Positions 17,255 to 27,408 of a stretch of 64,000 nt of DNA are shown here, in pieces. The translations under genes were made by a program, and so were the position numbers. The stretch is from FEB-12 sp964503315 (GTDB taxonomy: Bacteria > Zixibacteria > MSB-5A5 > GN15 > FEB-12): positions 78,060 through 142,059 of the forward strand of contig CAZCZL010000008.1 in assembly GCA_964503315.1 (NCBI GenBank), read 5' to 3'. The number at the start of each line of letters is the position of its first letter. Positions within the stretch are counted from its first letter, which is position 1. The notes below the pieces were generated by a model, which was not told the DNA's origin, ran no database searches, and worked only from the letters and a program-made list of their open reading frames with translations.

Positions 17255-18331
17255 ATGCGTAGTATCCCAACCGTCTCCCAGAGCCAGGTTGCAGAACTGA
17301 CTCACACCCTTGGCCACCGGTTGTTGGTGACCCCTGAATCGATCTATCCCTTCATGGATTTCGACAGTTTCCTTCCCGAATTGCTTTCCCTCGTCACGCA
17401 TGGCACCAGCCGCATAGTCGGCGGCGGACATCTTTCGCCGGATATTCTTATCGCGGCGGATCGCGCCAATCAGGCGATTCATGAAACCCTGAGCGTGTCC
17501 CCCTTCGCGATCGATTCCGACACTATCGCCGCGGCGATCACCTCGCCCAGGGACGTCGTCTACATTGCCAACCCTAACCGAGTGACCGGCGCCAATGTCG
17601 GCCTGAGCGACCTCAAACAACTGGTCGAGAAGATCCCGGAAGGGATCCTCATCGTCGACGAATATTACTATGACTACTATGGCATTTCCGCCATCCCGCT
17701 GTTGCAGAATTATGCCAATGTGATCGTGCTGCGCTCGTTCACGTCGTCATTCGGCGTCGGTTCGTCCGACTCCGGCTTCCTTGTCGGTTCGCCGACCATC
17801 GTGGAACACCTGATGGAGCGTATCCCCGCGAACGGTGTCAGTACCACCAAATACAAACTATTGGCGACCGCGGTCAATAGCACCGAGGTACTCGCCAATC
17901 GCTTGCGCGGATTGCACGATGAAATGCTGCGCGTCTCGACCGTCCTTACCCGCATGGGGATACAAAACCGCATCACCGCGGCGGATTTCCTGTTGATACG
18001 CGTGGCTGATGTCGTCGCAACCGGCAACTCCCTCGCGAAGGCGCGTGTGCCGTTCGACAACCTGGATGGCTACCCGCAACTGAAGGGGTACCTGCGCTAC
18101 CAGGTGCAGTCCGAAATGAACAATGAAAATCTCATCAACGCGTTCTCGCGTATGCCGCTCGACAATTACCGTGTCGCCGGAGTTGATGTTCGCCGCACCA
18201 CGCTGAAACGTCCGAGCGAAATAGTTGTGGAGGATCCGACTCCGTCGCGCCAGCTCGTTCGAGTAGCGGCAGAGACGCGCCAAGTCTCAGTGCGAACTCG
18301 AACGAACCGACAGAAACAGACAACCCGATAG
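17255..18331 (+). CDS. HisC-like aminotransferase-fold protein lacking the PLP lysine
   Basis: A 358-residue protein of the class I/II (histidinol-phosphate-type) aminotransferase fold. Family landmarks are in order: ANPNRVTG for NPxxxTG, then ILIVDEYYYDY for the PLP-contacting Asp, then RSFTSSFGVGSSDSGF where active enzymes read RTFSKAFGLAGLRLGY, then LRYQVQSEMNNENL for the substrate Arg region. The Schiff-base Lys is Ser164 (codon 17744-17746) and the Arg that holds the PLP phosphate is Asp172 (codon 17768-17770). The C-terminal 40 residues are an Arg/Thr/Gln-rich tail. Inference: it cannot form the internal aldimine and is not a transaminase; it may be a binding or regulatory protein, or use another chemistry. 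It sits 44 bases before a polysaccharide sugar transferase gene. Confidence 0.85.
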   Translation: MRSIPTVSQSQVAELTHTLGHRLLVTPESIYPFMDFDSFLPELLSLVTHGTSRIVGGGHLSPDILIAADRANQAIHETLSVSPFAIDSDTIAAAITSPRDVVYIANPNRVTGANVGLSDLKQLVEKIPEGILIVDEYYYDYYGISAIPLLQNYANVIVLRSFTSSFGVGSSDSGFLVGSPTIVEHLMERIPANGVSTTKYKLLATAVNSTEVLANRLRGLHDEMLRVSTVLTRMGIQNRITAADFLLIRVADVVATGNSLAKARVPFDNLDGYPQLKGYLRYQVQSEMNNENLINAFSRMPLDNYRVAGVDVRRTTLKRPSEIVVEDPTPSRQLVRVAAETRQVSVRTRTNRQKQTTR

Positions 18332-18375
18332 ATCGGCACCAGCCGTTTAACGACCATTTCACGCGGGGATCGTTT

Positions 18376-19962
18376 ATGACGAATAACGCCAACGTGCTGT
18401 CGCGGCCGAACCAGACTGAACAGACTCAGCCGGTCAAATCAACGGCACCTCTGGACAGACCGACCACAGATCATTTACAGGATCGGTCTGCGGTGAGCTC
18501 CATACTCACAGAGAGTATTGAGTTCAAGGGGGAGGATCATATCTCTCCGCGCCCGACCTCGCTGAAAGGAGAGTTCCAGGAACTCTGGCTTCTCCTGTGC
18601 GGAGAGACTGGCGGAATAGTGTTATCTCTCGTATCGATTGCTCTATCCGCGAACCTGACCGCAACTGCCGGCCCGTGGTTGTTCGAAGCAATGGTCGTAC
18701 TTATTGGCATTCGATTTATCCTCGCGTTTCGAAAACAACATCGATCGGTCCTGCAGACTCGCCTGTTGAGAACACATCTCCGCAACCTAGTCATTGAAGA
18801 AACAGCTATCACTATCGCTTTTGTAGCCGCCTGTTTCGCCATGGCCTGGGACATTACCCGACCGACGGCGCTCCTGTTCGTCATACTCAACCTGACCGGG
18901 CAATGCGCCCTGTATCTCGCTACGCGAACGGTCTCCCGCTGGATAACGAAACATCGAAGATCAGATACACCTGGACGGCACGCGCGACACGCTGTGATCG
19001 CGGGGACCGGCCCCAGGGCATTCAAGGTGGCCGATGCCATCATGCACGCGCCGGAACTTGGGACGCATCTGCTGGGTTTTCTCGACTACCATAAGTCCGG
19101 ATTCTGGCGTTACCATGATGCCCCCCTCATCGGCCATCCTGATTGCCTTGAGAAGTTGATCATCGAAGGTCAGGTGGACGCGCTTTTCATCGCGCTCGAA
19201 CCGGATGATATTCCACGTTCATCGGAACTCTTCCGCGCGGCTGAAAGGACCGGGGTCGAGATCTACCTGTTGCCGGATATCTATCAACCGACGCTTGCCC
19301 GTCCCGGACTCGCCAATCTCAATGGTTTCTCTACTCTGGTCTACCGGACAACGCCCGAGAGCAGGATTTCTCTCATGTGTAAAGGAGTGATCGATCGGAT
19401 CGGCGCAATCATCGGGATAGTGCTTGCGGCGCCGATCATGCTCGCTGTAGCCGTTGCCATCAAGATCGATTCTCCCGGTCCGATCCTCTTCAAACAGACC
19501 CGCTCCGGTCTGAATGGAAAACGCTTCCCTCTCTACAAATTCAGAACTATGTGCACGGATGCCGAGAAGCGCAAAGCGGAACTTGCCGCCCACAACGAAA
19601 TGAGTGGGCCGGTCTTCAAGATCAAAGCGGATCCACGCGTCACGCGCCTTGGCAGATTCCTCCGCAAATATTCCATCGATGAACTTCCGCAACTCTTCAA
19701 TATTCTCAACGGCGATATGTCGCTGGTGGGTCCGCGTCCGCCACTCCCGGCGGAGGTCTCCAAATTCGAGGCCTGGCAGCGACGCAAGCTCTCTGTTAAA
19801 CCGGGCCTCACCTGTCTCTGGCAGGTGAACGGGCGGAACGCGATCGACTTCGAGGACTGGATGCGGCTTGATCTGGAGTATATCGATAAATGGTCGCTGC
19901 TGCTGGACGCCAAGATACTGCTAAAGACTGTTCCAGCCGTTCTGAAAGGATCCGGACATTGA
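18376..19962 (+). CDS. Exopolysaccharide polyprenyl glycosylphosphotransferase (WcaJ/PssY type)
   Basis: A 528-residue initiating sugar transferase that puts the first sugar-phosphate onto undecaprenyl phosphate. Residues 1-75 are polar, about 75-170 contain four hydrophobic segments, about 205-310 form a CoA-binding-like NAD-type domain (HAVIAGTGPRAFKVADAI, IGHPDCLEKLI), and about 335-528 form the catalytic bacterial sugar transferase domain: a reentrant hydrophobic segment (IGAIIGIVLAAPIMLAVAVA), KIDSPGPILFKQTRSG, YKFRTM, SIDELPQLFNIL, GDMSLVGPRPP and KPGLTCLWQVNGR. All catalytic motifs are intact. With the SLBB protein and the Wzi-like protein it defines a polysaccharide locus. GGGGA lies just before the ATG. 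No Wzx, Wzy or chain-length kinase is visible nearby. Confidence 0.95.
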   Translation: MTNNANVLSRPNQTEQTQPVKSTAPLDRPTTDHLQDRSAVSSILTESIEFKGEDHISPRPTSLKGEFQELWLLLCGETGGIVLSLVSIALSANLTATAGPWLFEAMVVLIGIRFILAFRKQHRSVLQTRLLRTHLRNLVIEETAITIAFVAACFAMAWDITRPTALLFVILNLTGQCALYLATRTVSRWITKHRRSDTPGRHARHAVIAGTGPRAFKVADAIMHAPELGTHLLGFLDYHKSGFWRYHDAPLIGHPDCLEKLIIEGQVDALFIALEPDDIPRSSELFRAAERTGVEIYLLPDIYQPTLARPGLANLNGFSTLVYRTTPESRISLMCKGVIDRIGAIIGIVLAAPIMLAVAVAIKIDSPGPILFKQTRSGLNGKRFPLYKFRTMCTDAEKRKAELAAHNEMSGPVFKIKADPRVTRLGRFLRKYSIDELPQLFNILNGDMSLVGPRPPLPAEVSKFEAWQRRKLSVKPGLTCLWQVNGRNAIDFEDWMRLDLEYIDKWSLLLDAKILLKTVPAVLKGSGH

Positions 19963-19973
19963 ACGGAGCCAGA

Positions 19974-21422
19974 ATGACATTATGCGTGGCGCTGTCCTTT
20001 CTCTTCGCGTCGAGCCTGATGGCGGCATCGGGAGTACTCCCGGTCGGCCAGGACGCGACCGGGCTGCTCTATGACCGGATGCGGCATGAGCAGGCGACTG
20101 AGTTTAACCGTTTCGATTATCAACTCGGCCCGTACCCGATAGATCGATTTGATCTTGCCGGCACGCCCTTCAAAACCTTGTCGGAGATCTCCGATTATCG
20201 TCTGTCGCTGTTTTCGTCGCTCGGAGAGAATTTTGCCGCTGCCAAGAATTCCCGCTCACTCGCTTTAGAGGCGATTCGCGGCGGATTGGCGCTTCGGCCC
20301 GGGAACAATCTCTTTGTCTACGGCAACTTTGTGCTCGATGAGGAGCGAGCAAAAGATCCCGCCTATATAGGTAAAAAGTGGCGAGGTCTGGCCGGCGATG
20401 TCGAACAGGCGTTCGCGTTCTGGCAAACTGAAAAGTTCGATCTCACCGCCGGACGATTCGCCTCATTCTGGGGTACCGACAACTCGCTGGTCCTTGGACC
20501 AAACACGCCTCTCGATGGCTTTGGCTACTCGTACCGTTGGGGAAAGCTGACGCTCAGCTACCGTCTCGCGCGACTTGACCCGCTGACACGCTGGTCCGAG
20601 GACACAAATCGAGTTGTCGAGAACAGATATTTCGCGGGACATCGACTTGATATTCATCTGTCCAGAAAACTTCGCGTCGGATTCTTTGAGACAGTTGTAT
20701 TCGGCGGCGAAGGGCGACAAATAGAGCTCTACTACTTGAATCCACTAATCTTTTTCCATGGCTCACAGGTCAACGAAGGGAGCAACGACAACACCTTTGT
20801 CGGGTTTGACTTCTCTCTAAGACCGAGTTCGGGTTTCCATTTTTATGGTCAATTGATGATCGACGACATGCAGATTGAAAAAAGATCGCAATCCGATCAG
20901 GAGCCGAACGAAATCGGGTTCCTCGCCGGATGCTACCTTGCCGATATCGCGCCATCATTCGATCTCTCCGCCGAATACAGCCGCGTCACCAACTGGACAT
21001 ACAATCAGGATCTTCCGCGGAATCGTTATCTCTTCAAAAACGAGTTGATCGGCTCCGCCCGGGGCAATGATTATGAACTGACTGATATCAAGCTCATCCG
21101 CTGGTTCGGGAAGCTGACCATGGCCTCCCTGAATATCTCCTATCTCCGCCAGGGTGAAGGAAGAGTGATCGATGAATGGACCGAGCCGTGGCTCTCCGCC
21201 ACCGGCGATTACAGCGAACCATTTCCAACCGGAACAGTTGAGAAGACCGCCAGTCTCTCTTTAGGCGTCAAGGGATACCTCAAATCAGTCGCCGGATATG
21301 ATCTGCAGGCGGGTGTCGATCGGGTCAGCAATCTGGGCCACACGAGTGGCGACAACCGCACGATCCCGTTCCTTCGACTGACCCTTTCCGCAACTTTCTC
21401 GACCATCATTGACGCTCGCTAG
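19974..21422 (+). CDS. Wzi-like capsule assembly outer-membrane protein
   Basis: A 482-residue beta-barrel protein with a signal peptide (SFLFASSLMAASG). It resembles the capsule assembly Wzi family, which binds capsule or exopolysaccharide at the cell surface: an N-terminal helical part, then many amphipathic strands, with landmarks such as GRFASFWGTDNSLVLGPN, ENRYFAGHRLDIHLSRKLRVGF, ELYYLNPLIFFHGSQVNEG and FYGQLMIDDMQIEK. The ATG at 19974 follows GGAG by five bases and lies 11 bases after the sugar transferase stop, so the two are in one operon. Confidence 0.9.
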   Translation: MTLCVALSFLFASSLMAASGVLPVGQDATGLLYDRMRHEQATEFNRFDYQLGPYPIDRFDLAGTPFKTLSEISDYRLSLFSSLGENFAAAKNSRSLALEAIRGGLALRPGNNLFVYGNFVLDEERAKDPAYIGKKWRGLAGDVEQAFAFWQTEKFDLTAGRFASFWGTDNSLVLGPNTPLDGFGYSYRWGKLTLSYRLARLDPLTRWSEDTNRVVENRYFAGHRLDIHLSRKLRVGFFETVVFGGEGRQIELYYLNPLIFFHGSQVNEGSNDNTFVGFDFSLRPSSGFHFYGQLMIDDMQIEKRSQSDQEPNEIGFLAGCYLADIAPSFDLSAEYSRVTNWTYNQDLPRNRYLFKNELIGSARGNDYELTDIKLIRWFGKLTMASLNISYLRQGEGRVIDEWTEPWLSATGDYSEPFPTGTVEKTASLSLGVKGYLKSVAGYDLQAGVDRVSNLGHTSGDNRTIPFLRLTLSATFSTIIDAR

Positions 21423-21549
21423 CGTTCTCTTTCTATCTCGCTCCAGAAACCTTAGTGTGGCGGCCTTGTTACACCCTCCATACGGTGTTGACCGGCGGGC
21501 GCTGGTGCGCTATTCTGGTTCGACCACACTATGAATGAAAGAAAGACGT

Positions 21550-23591
<2,042 letters not shown>

Positions 23592-23595
<4 letters not shown>

Positions 23596-24074
23596 CGCGG
23601 GTCGAATGCCTCGTATTTCGATTTTTTGCCGGTAACACTGGAGATATCTATTCGCCAGACCACGAGCGGCGCGAGGGCGTTGTCCGGTATCTCCCAGTCA
23701 TCCTTGTCCGAGTACTTCTTCATGATGCACTGAACGGCGCGGCGTTTTTCTTCGAACTCGTTCAGGAACGACACTTTCCCATAGCCGACCACACTGAAAT
23801 ACTTCATCGACCAGCCGCAAGCTTGTTCGGTCTCATGCACCTCGGTTCGAATGTCCACCTCGAAGCAGACCTCGGGTGAGTCTCTCAAGATATCCAGTTT
23901 GGTTCCTTCGGGCGCGGAATGAATAAAAAGCGAGTTCTGATCGTATCCAAAACTGAAAGGAAGAAGATACGGTCGATGCTGTCGGTCGACCATCGCCACC
24001 CGGACGACGTGAGCTTCATCGAGGATAGCGTCGATAGTCGCACAGTCGGTTATCTCCTTGTCTATACGTCGCAT
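23592..24074 (-). CDS. Pyridoxamine 5'-phosphate oxidase-like flavin-binding protein (NimA-like)
   Basis: A 160-residue split-barrel protein of the PNPOx-like/NimA group: VVRVAMVDRQHRPYLLPFSFGYD, LFIHSAPEGTKLDIL, VCFEVDI, then KYFSVVGYGKVSFL and a C-terminal WRIDI strand. Members bind FMN, F420 or haem and often reduce or detoxify small molecules; the cofactor cannot be told from sequence alone. No Shine-Dalgarno is visible at the ATG. It overlaps the preceding plus-strand gene tail to tail. Confidence 0.9.
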
Positions 24075-24206
24075 ACGTTAGTATAGCGGATTCCTTTACA
24101 GGGAACAACCGATTGCTTAGATTGTTTTAGAGAATGGATTCAGATAGAAACCATTGCGTGACGAATGCATTAATCCCATACATACCTAAGCTTGGAGGTT
24201 ACCGCG

Positions 24207-24914
24207 TTGAAACAATCTCACATAGTCCGAGCGCTGCTTGCTGTCTTCCTGACAGCGGGCATTCTTATGTCATTAAGTGCGAACCTGGTGGCGCAGGAGC
24301 AGCAGCAGTCGATGCTGACCGACCCGCGTATGGTGGTTATTCCCACCCGTACGTTCGATGAGATCAATAATGATGCTGACAATGCCAAGGCATCAAAATC
24401 CCTGGCCGAACTCCGCAAGCAACAGGCTGAAGAACGGCTGAGACAGGTTGATATCACCATTGATAGCCGTAAGAAGATGCTTAGCGACGTTGATCGCCGC
24501 AAGAACGAAGCCAAGAAGGCTAAGCGCGCGTCAGAATTGATCGCGCTCGATATCGAGAAGAAGGCAAATCAGCAGGCGGTGGATCTTCTGAACAAACTGA
24601 AGGAACTTCGCAAGACCGAAGCCGAAGAGTCAAAGGCCGAAGCAGAACTGGCCGATGTCGAATATCAGACTCTGCAGCTTGAGTCGGAACTGGTGCGCAA
24701 ACGGAATGAGTACGACTCCATGGCGACCGCAGGCGCGGGAGACCTCACGCTGACTACCGCGCAACAAGTGCTTCGCGAGCTTGAAGTTCGCGTGCTGAAA
24801 CTTCAGCAGCAACAGGCCGAAGCTACCCAGAAAGTCGCCAGCAAGCAGAAGGATATTATCTCCCGCCGGATGAAGCTGCACGAGGCGCAGTTGAAACTTG
24901 GCATGCCGAGGTAG
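24207..24914 (+). CDS. Exported coiled-coil protein
   Basis: A 235-residue protein starting at TTG 24207, chosen because GGAGG (24194-24198) lies eight bases upstream. It has a signal peptide (VRALLAVFLTAGILMSLSANLVAQ) and then an almost continuous heptad-rich coiled coil full of Lys, Glu, Ala and Gln (residues about 60-230). It should lie in the periplasm. No family was recognised; a structural or chaperone-like role is only a guess. It has its own terminator at 24941-24974. Confidence 0.85.
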   Translation: MKQSHIVRALLAVFLTAGILMSLSANLVAQEQQQSMLTDPRMVVIPTRTFDEINNDADNAKASKSLAELRKQQAEERLRQVDITIDSRKKMLSDVDRRKNEAKKAKRASELIALDIEKKANQQAVDLLNKLKELRKTEAEESKAEAELADVEYQTLQLESELVRKRNEYDSMATAGAGDLTLTTAQQVLRELEVRVLKLQQQQAEATQKVASKQKDIISRRMKLHEAQLKLGMPR

Positions 24915-24940
24915 GTGGTCGCTGGAGACTGAGATTGAGA

Positions 24941-24974
24941 AACGGCAGATGAGGACGTCTGCCGTTCATTTTTT
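24941..24974 (+). terminator. Rho-independent terminator after the coiled-coil gene
   Basis: A nine-pair stem (AACGGCAGA / TCTGCCGTT) is followed by CATTTTTT. It lies between convergent genes. Confidence 0.85.
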
Positions 24975-25004
24975 ACAGAAGGATCTCTTGGATAGATAAT
25001 CACA

Positions 25005-26102
25005 CTACCGCGGGATCTTCTCGCCGGTCATTGCCTCGATCTCATCGAGCAGACTGCGCTCAAGGTCGGCTTCGTCCATCCGCTTGACGATCTCACCTTT
25101 CTTGATAAGGATCCCCTTTCCGGCGCCGCCGGCAATACCGACATCGGCCGCGGCGGCTTCGCCGGGGCCATTCACCGCGCAGCCCATCACCGCCACTTTG
25201 AGCGGCGTTTTGATGTGACGGGTCTTGGCAGAGATAGACTCCGCCAGCGGGATCATATCTATCTGACAACGCCCGCAGGTCGGGCAGGCGATGACTTCGA
25301 CTCCCTCATTCACCAGCGCGCAGCTCTGAAGGATCTGCTTAGCGACACGTGGCTCATGGATCGGGTCGGCCGCCAATGATACTCGGATCGTGTCGCCGAT
25401 TCCGGTCATAAGGATCGCGCCGATACCAACCGATGATTTTATCGTTCCGGTCTCCAGAATCCCCGATTCGGTAATGCCAATATGGAGCGGGTAATCACAT
25501 CGTTGGGCCAAGAGATGGTACGACCAGAAGGCAACATTGGTATTGGTCGACTTGACCGACAGAACGATATCCTGGAAATTCATGTCTTCGAGGATAGCTG
25601 CTTCGCGCAGGGCCGCTTCAACAAAAGCGCGGGGGTCATCATGACCGTACTGGTCGAGCAGGTCTTTTGGGAGTGAGCCGGAGTTGACGCCGATACGGAT
25701 CGGCACGCCGCGATCTTTAGCCGCCTGGGTCACCTCGCGGACTTTCCATTCCGCCCCGATATTGCCGGGGTTGATGCGGATCTTGTCGAAGCCCGCTTCA
25801 ATCGCTTTCAGCGCAAGCTTGTACTGGAAATGGATATCCGCCACGATCGGCTTGTTTGGAACACGGTCTTTGATCGCCTTGAGGCAATCCCCCGCCTGGT
25901 GGTTCAACACGGAGATGCGGACGATATCGCAGCCGGCATCGAATAATTGCGTTATCTGACCGACCGTCGCCTCGACATCGCGGGTATCAGTGGTGGTCAT
26001 CGACTGGATGGCGATCGGAAAACCGCCGCCGATCAGGACATCACCAATCTTGACAGCGCGGCTTTTACGACGCTTTATTGGGTAACTGAGTTGTAAGTCC
26101 AT
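25005..26102 (-). CDS. ispG: 4-hydroxy-3-methylbut-2-en-1-yl diphosphate synthase (flavodoxin)
   Basis: A 365-residue IspG/GcpE enzyme of the MEP isoprenoid pathway, a [4Fe-4S] enzyme that converts the cyclic diphosphate MEcPP to HMBPP. It has the TIM-barrel start (VKIGDVLIGGGFPIAIQSMTTT), RISV, RINPGNIG and the C-terminal cluster domain with CPTCGRCQ, a third Cys in VMGCAVNGPGEA and the conserved NGPGEA loop. The length is normal for the compact bacterial form. It is divergent from a small membrane-anchored protein gene, with 85 bases between them. Confidence 0.97.
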   Translation of the reverse strand: MDLQLSYPIKRRKSRAVKIGDVLIGGGFPIAIQSMTTTDTRDVEATVGQITQLFDAGCDIVRISVLNHQAGDCLKAIKDRVPNKPIVADIHFQYKLALKAIEAGFDKIRINPGNIGAEWKVREVTQAAKDRGVPIRIGVNSGSLPKDLLDQYGHDDPRAFVEAALREAAILEDMNFQDIVLSVKSTNTNVAFWSYHLLAQRCDYPLHIGITESGILETGTIKSSVGIGAILMTGIGDTIRVSLAADPIHEPRVAKQILQSCALVNEGVEVIACPTCGRCQIDMIPLAESISAKTRHIKTPLKVAVMGCAVNGPGEAAAADVGIAGGAGKGILIKKGEIVKRMDEADLERSLLDEIEAMTGEKIPR

Positions 26103-26187
26103 ATCTGTACGAAAGTTGAAATGTTGCTACCGTCGACCCATAATGTAACTGTTTTACGTCTGGCGGCAACCGAAAGTTGAGTGATTC

Positions 26188-26646
26188 GTGATCTGGCTCA
26201 AGCGCCTCTTGCCGTTGGTCCTCATCCTCATCGCCTGGTTTGCCTGGAAGGGAATAACGAAATCCCAGCAGGAAAAAGCAACCGCCGCGGATACTCGCTA
26301 CGCTTTGGTGACCGCCCACGCCTGGGTGGCCGCCACGACCTACCGCGAGAATCCCGCAGGCTACCTGGAGTTTCGTGATTCTCTCTTGCAAGCCAATAAC
26401 ATAACCAAAGATGACCTGTTCCAGCACCTTCAGGTTTTCGAAAATGATATCAACCGCCAACTGACGTTTTCCCAGACAGTTAGCCGGTTAGTCGACTCAT
26501 TGCTCAAAGCAAATCCTGCTTCCGCCAAAAAGCCGCCGGCAGTTGACACGACAGCACAGTCAACCGAAGTGGCAGACACAATAAAGGATTCCGCCGCCGC
26601 ACAATCACGAGTGCCAGTGCCCAAGACGGATTCGTCAAAGCGATGA
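26188..26646 (+). CDS. Small membrane-anchored protein of unknown function
   Basis: A 152-residue protein beginning with GTG: an N-terminal transmembrane anchor (RLLPLVLILIAWFAWKGI), a helical middle part, and a Ser/Ala/Pro/Lys-rich disordered tail (about residues 108-152). Most of it should lie outside the cytoplasmic membrane. No family was recognised. It is followed 31 bases later by a methyltransferase gene on the same strand. Confidence 0.7.
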   Translation: MIWLKRLLPLVLILIAWFAWKGITKSQQEKATAADTRYALVTAHAWVAATTYRENPAGYLEFRDSLLQANNITKDDLFQHLQVFENDINRQLTFSQTVSRLVDSLLKANPASAKKPPAVDTTAQSTEVADTIKDSAAAQSRVPVPKTDSSKR

Positions 26647-26677
26647 CGCAGATGATGGGTTGGGTCGTACAATAGAT

Positions 26678-27403
26678 ATGATGGAGTTCAAAAACGTATA
26701 CCAGGATACCCAGCGTGCGGAAGCGTATGCGCGCCTTGAATTCCCCGGCACCTATTATCTCGCCTACCGGGACATTCCGACTTTGTGTGAAACATATGTC
26801 ACCGGCAAACGCGCGCTGGATTTTGGATGCGGCACCGGACGCTCTACCCGCTTTCTCAAAGGACTGGGGTTTGTCACGGTCGGAGTAGATATCTCCGCGG
26901 ATATGCTCAAGCTGGCGCAGACAAAAGACCGGCAGGGAAAGTATTTGCTGGTGAGCGAATCTCCTCTAGAGCTCCTTGCGGGATATCATTTCGATCTGAT
27001 CTTTGCGGCATTCACTTTCGACAATGTTCCGACCCGTGAACGCAAAGTCGCGCTCTTCGAGGATTTGGCCTCGATTCTGGCCGATCATGGCAGGATCATT
27101 AATTTGGTCTCCGCGCCAGAGATATACACGCACGAATGGGCATCATTCACCACCAAGGATTTTCCGGAGAACAAGCTTGCCAGGCTAGGTGATCATGTGA
27201 AGATAGTGATGACCGATGTCGAGGATCGACGTCCGGTCGAGGATGTGCTCTGGACCGACGAAGGGTACCGAGATATCTATGACGAGGTCGGCCTGCACGT
27301 CCTTGATCTGCACCAACCGTTGGCCCACGAGTCTGAACCGTTCGAATGGAAAAATGAGATCCGCCTTTCCCCCTGGTCGATCTACGTACTCGGAAAAGAG
27401 TAA
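26678..27403 (+). CDS. Class I SAM-dependent methyltransferase
   Basis: A 241-residue methyltransferase with motif I ALDFGCGTGRSTRFL, an acidic end of strand 2 (VGVDISADML), and FDLIFAAFTFDNV for motif IV. The substrate is not predictable. A TTG at 26660 would give a longer form; the tandem ATG codons at 26678/26681 are preferred. It converges with the AAE transporter gene, with a 5-base gap. Confidence 0.9.
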   Translation: MMEFKNVYQDTQRAEAYARLEFPGTYYLAYRDIPTLCETYVTGKRALDFGCGTGRSTRFLKGLGFVTVGVDISADMLKLAQTKDRQGKYLLVSESPLELLAGYHFDLIFAAFTFDNVPTRERKVALFEDLASILADHGRIINLVSAPEIYTHEWASFTTKDFPENKLARLGDHVKIVMTDVEDRRPVEDVLWTDEGYRDIYDEVGLHVLDLHQPLAHESEPFEWKNEIRLSPWSIYVLGKE

Positions 27404-27408
27404 TCGAA

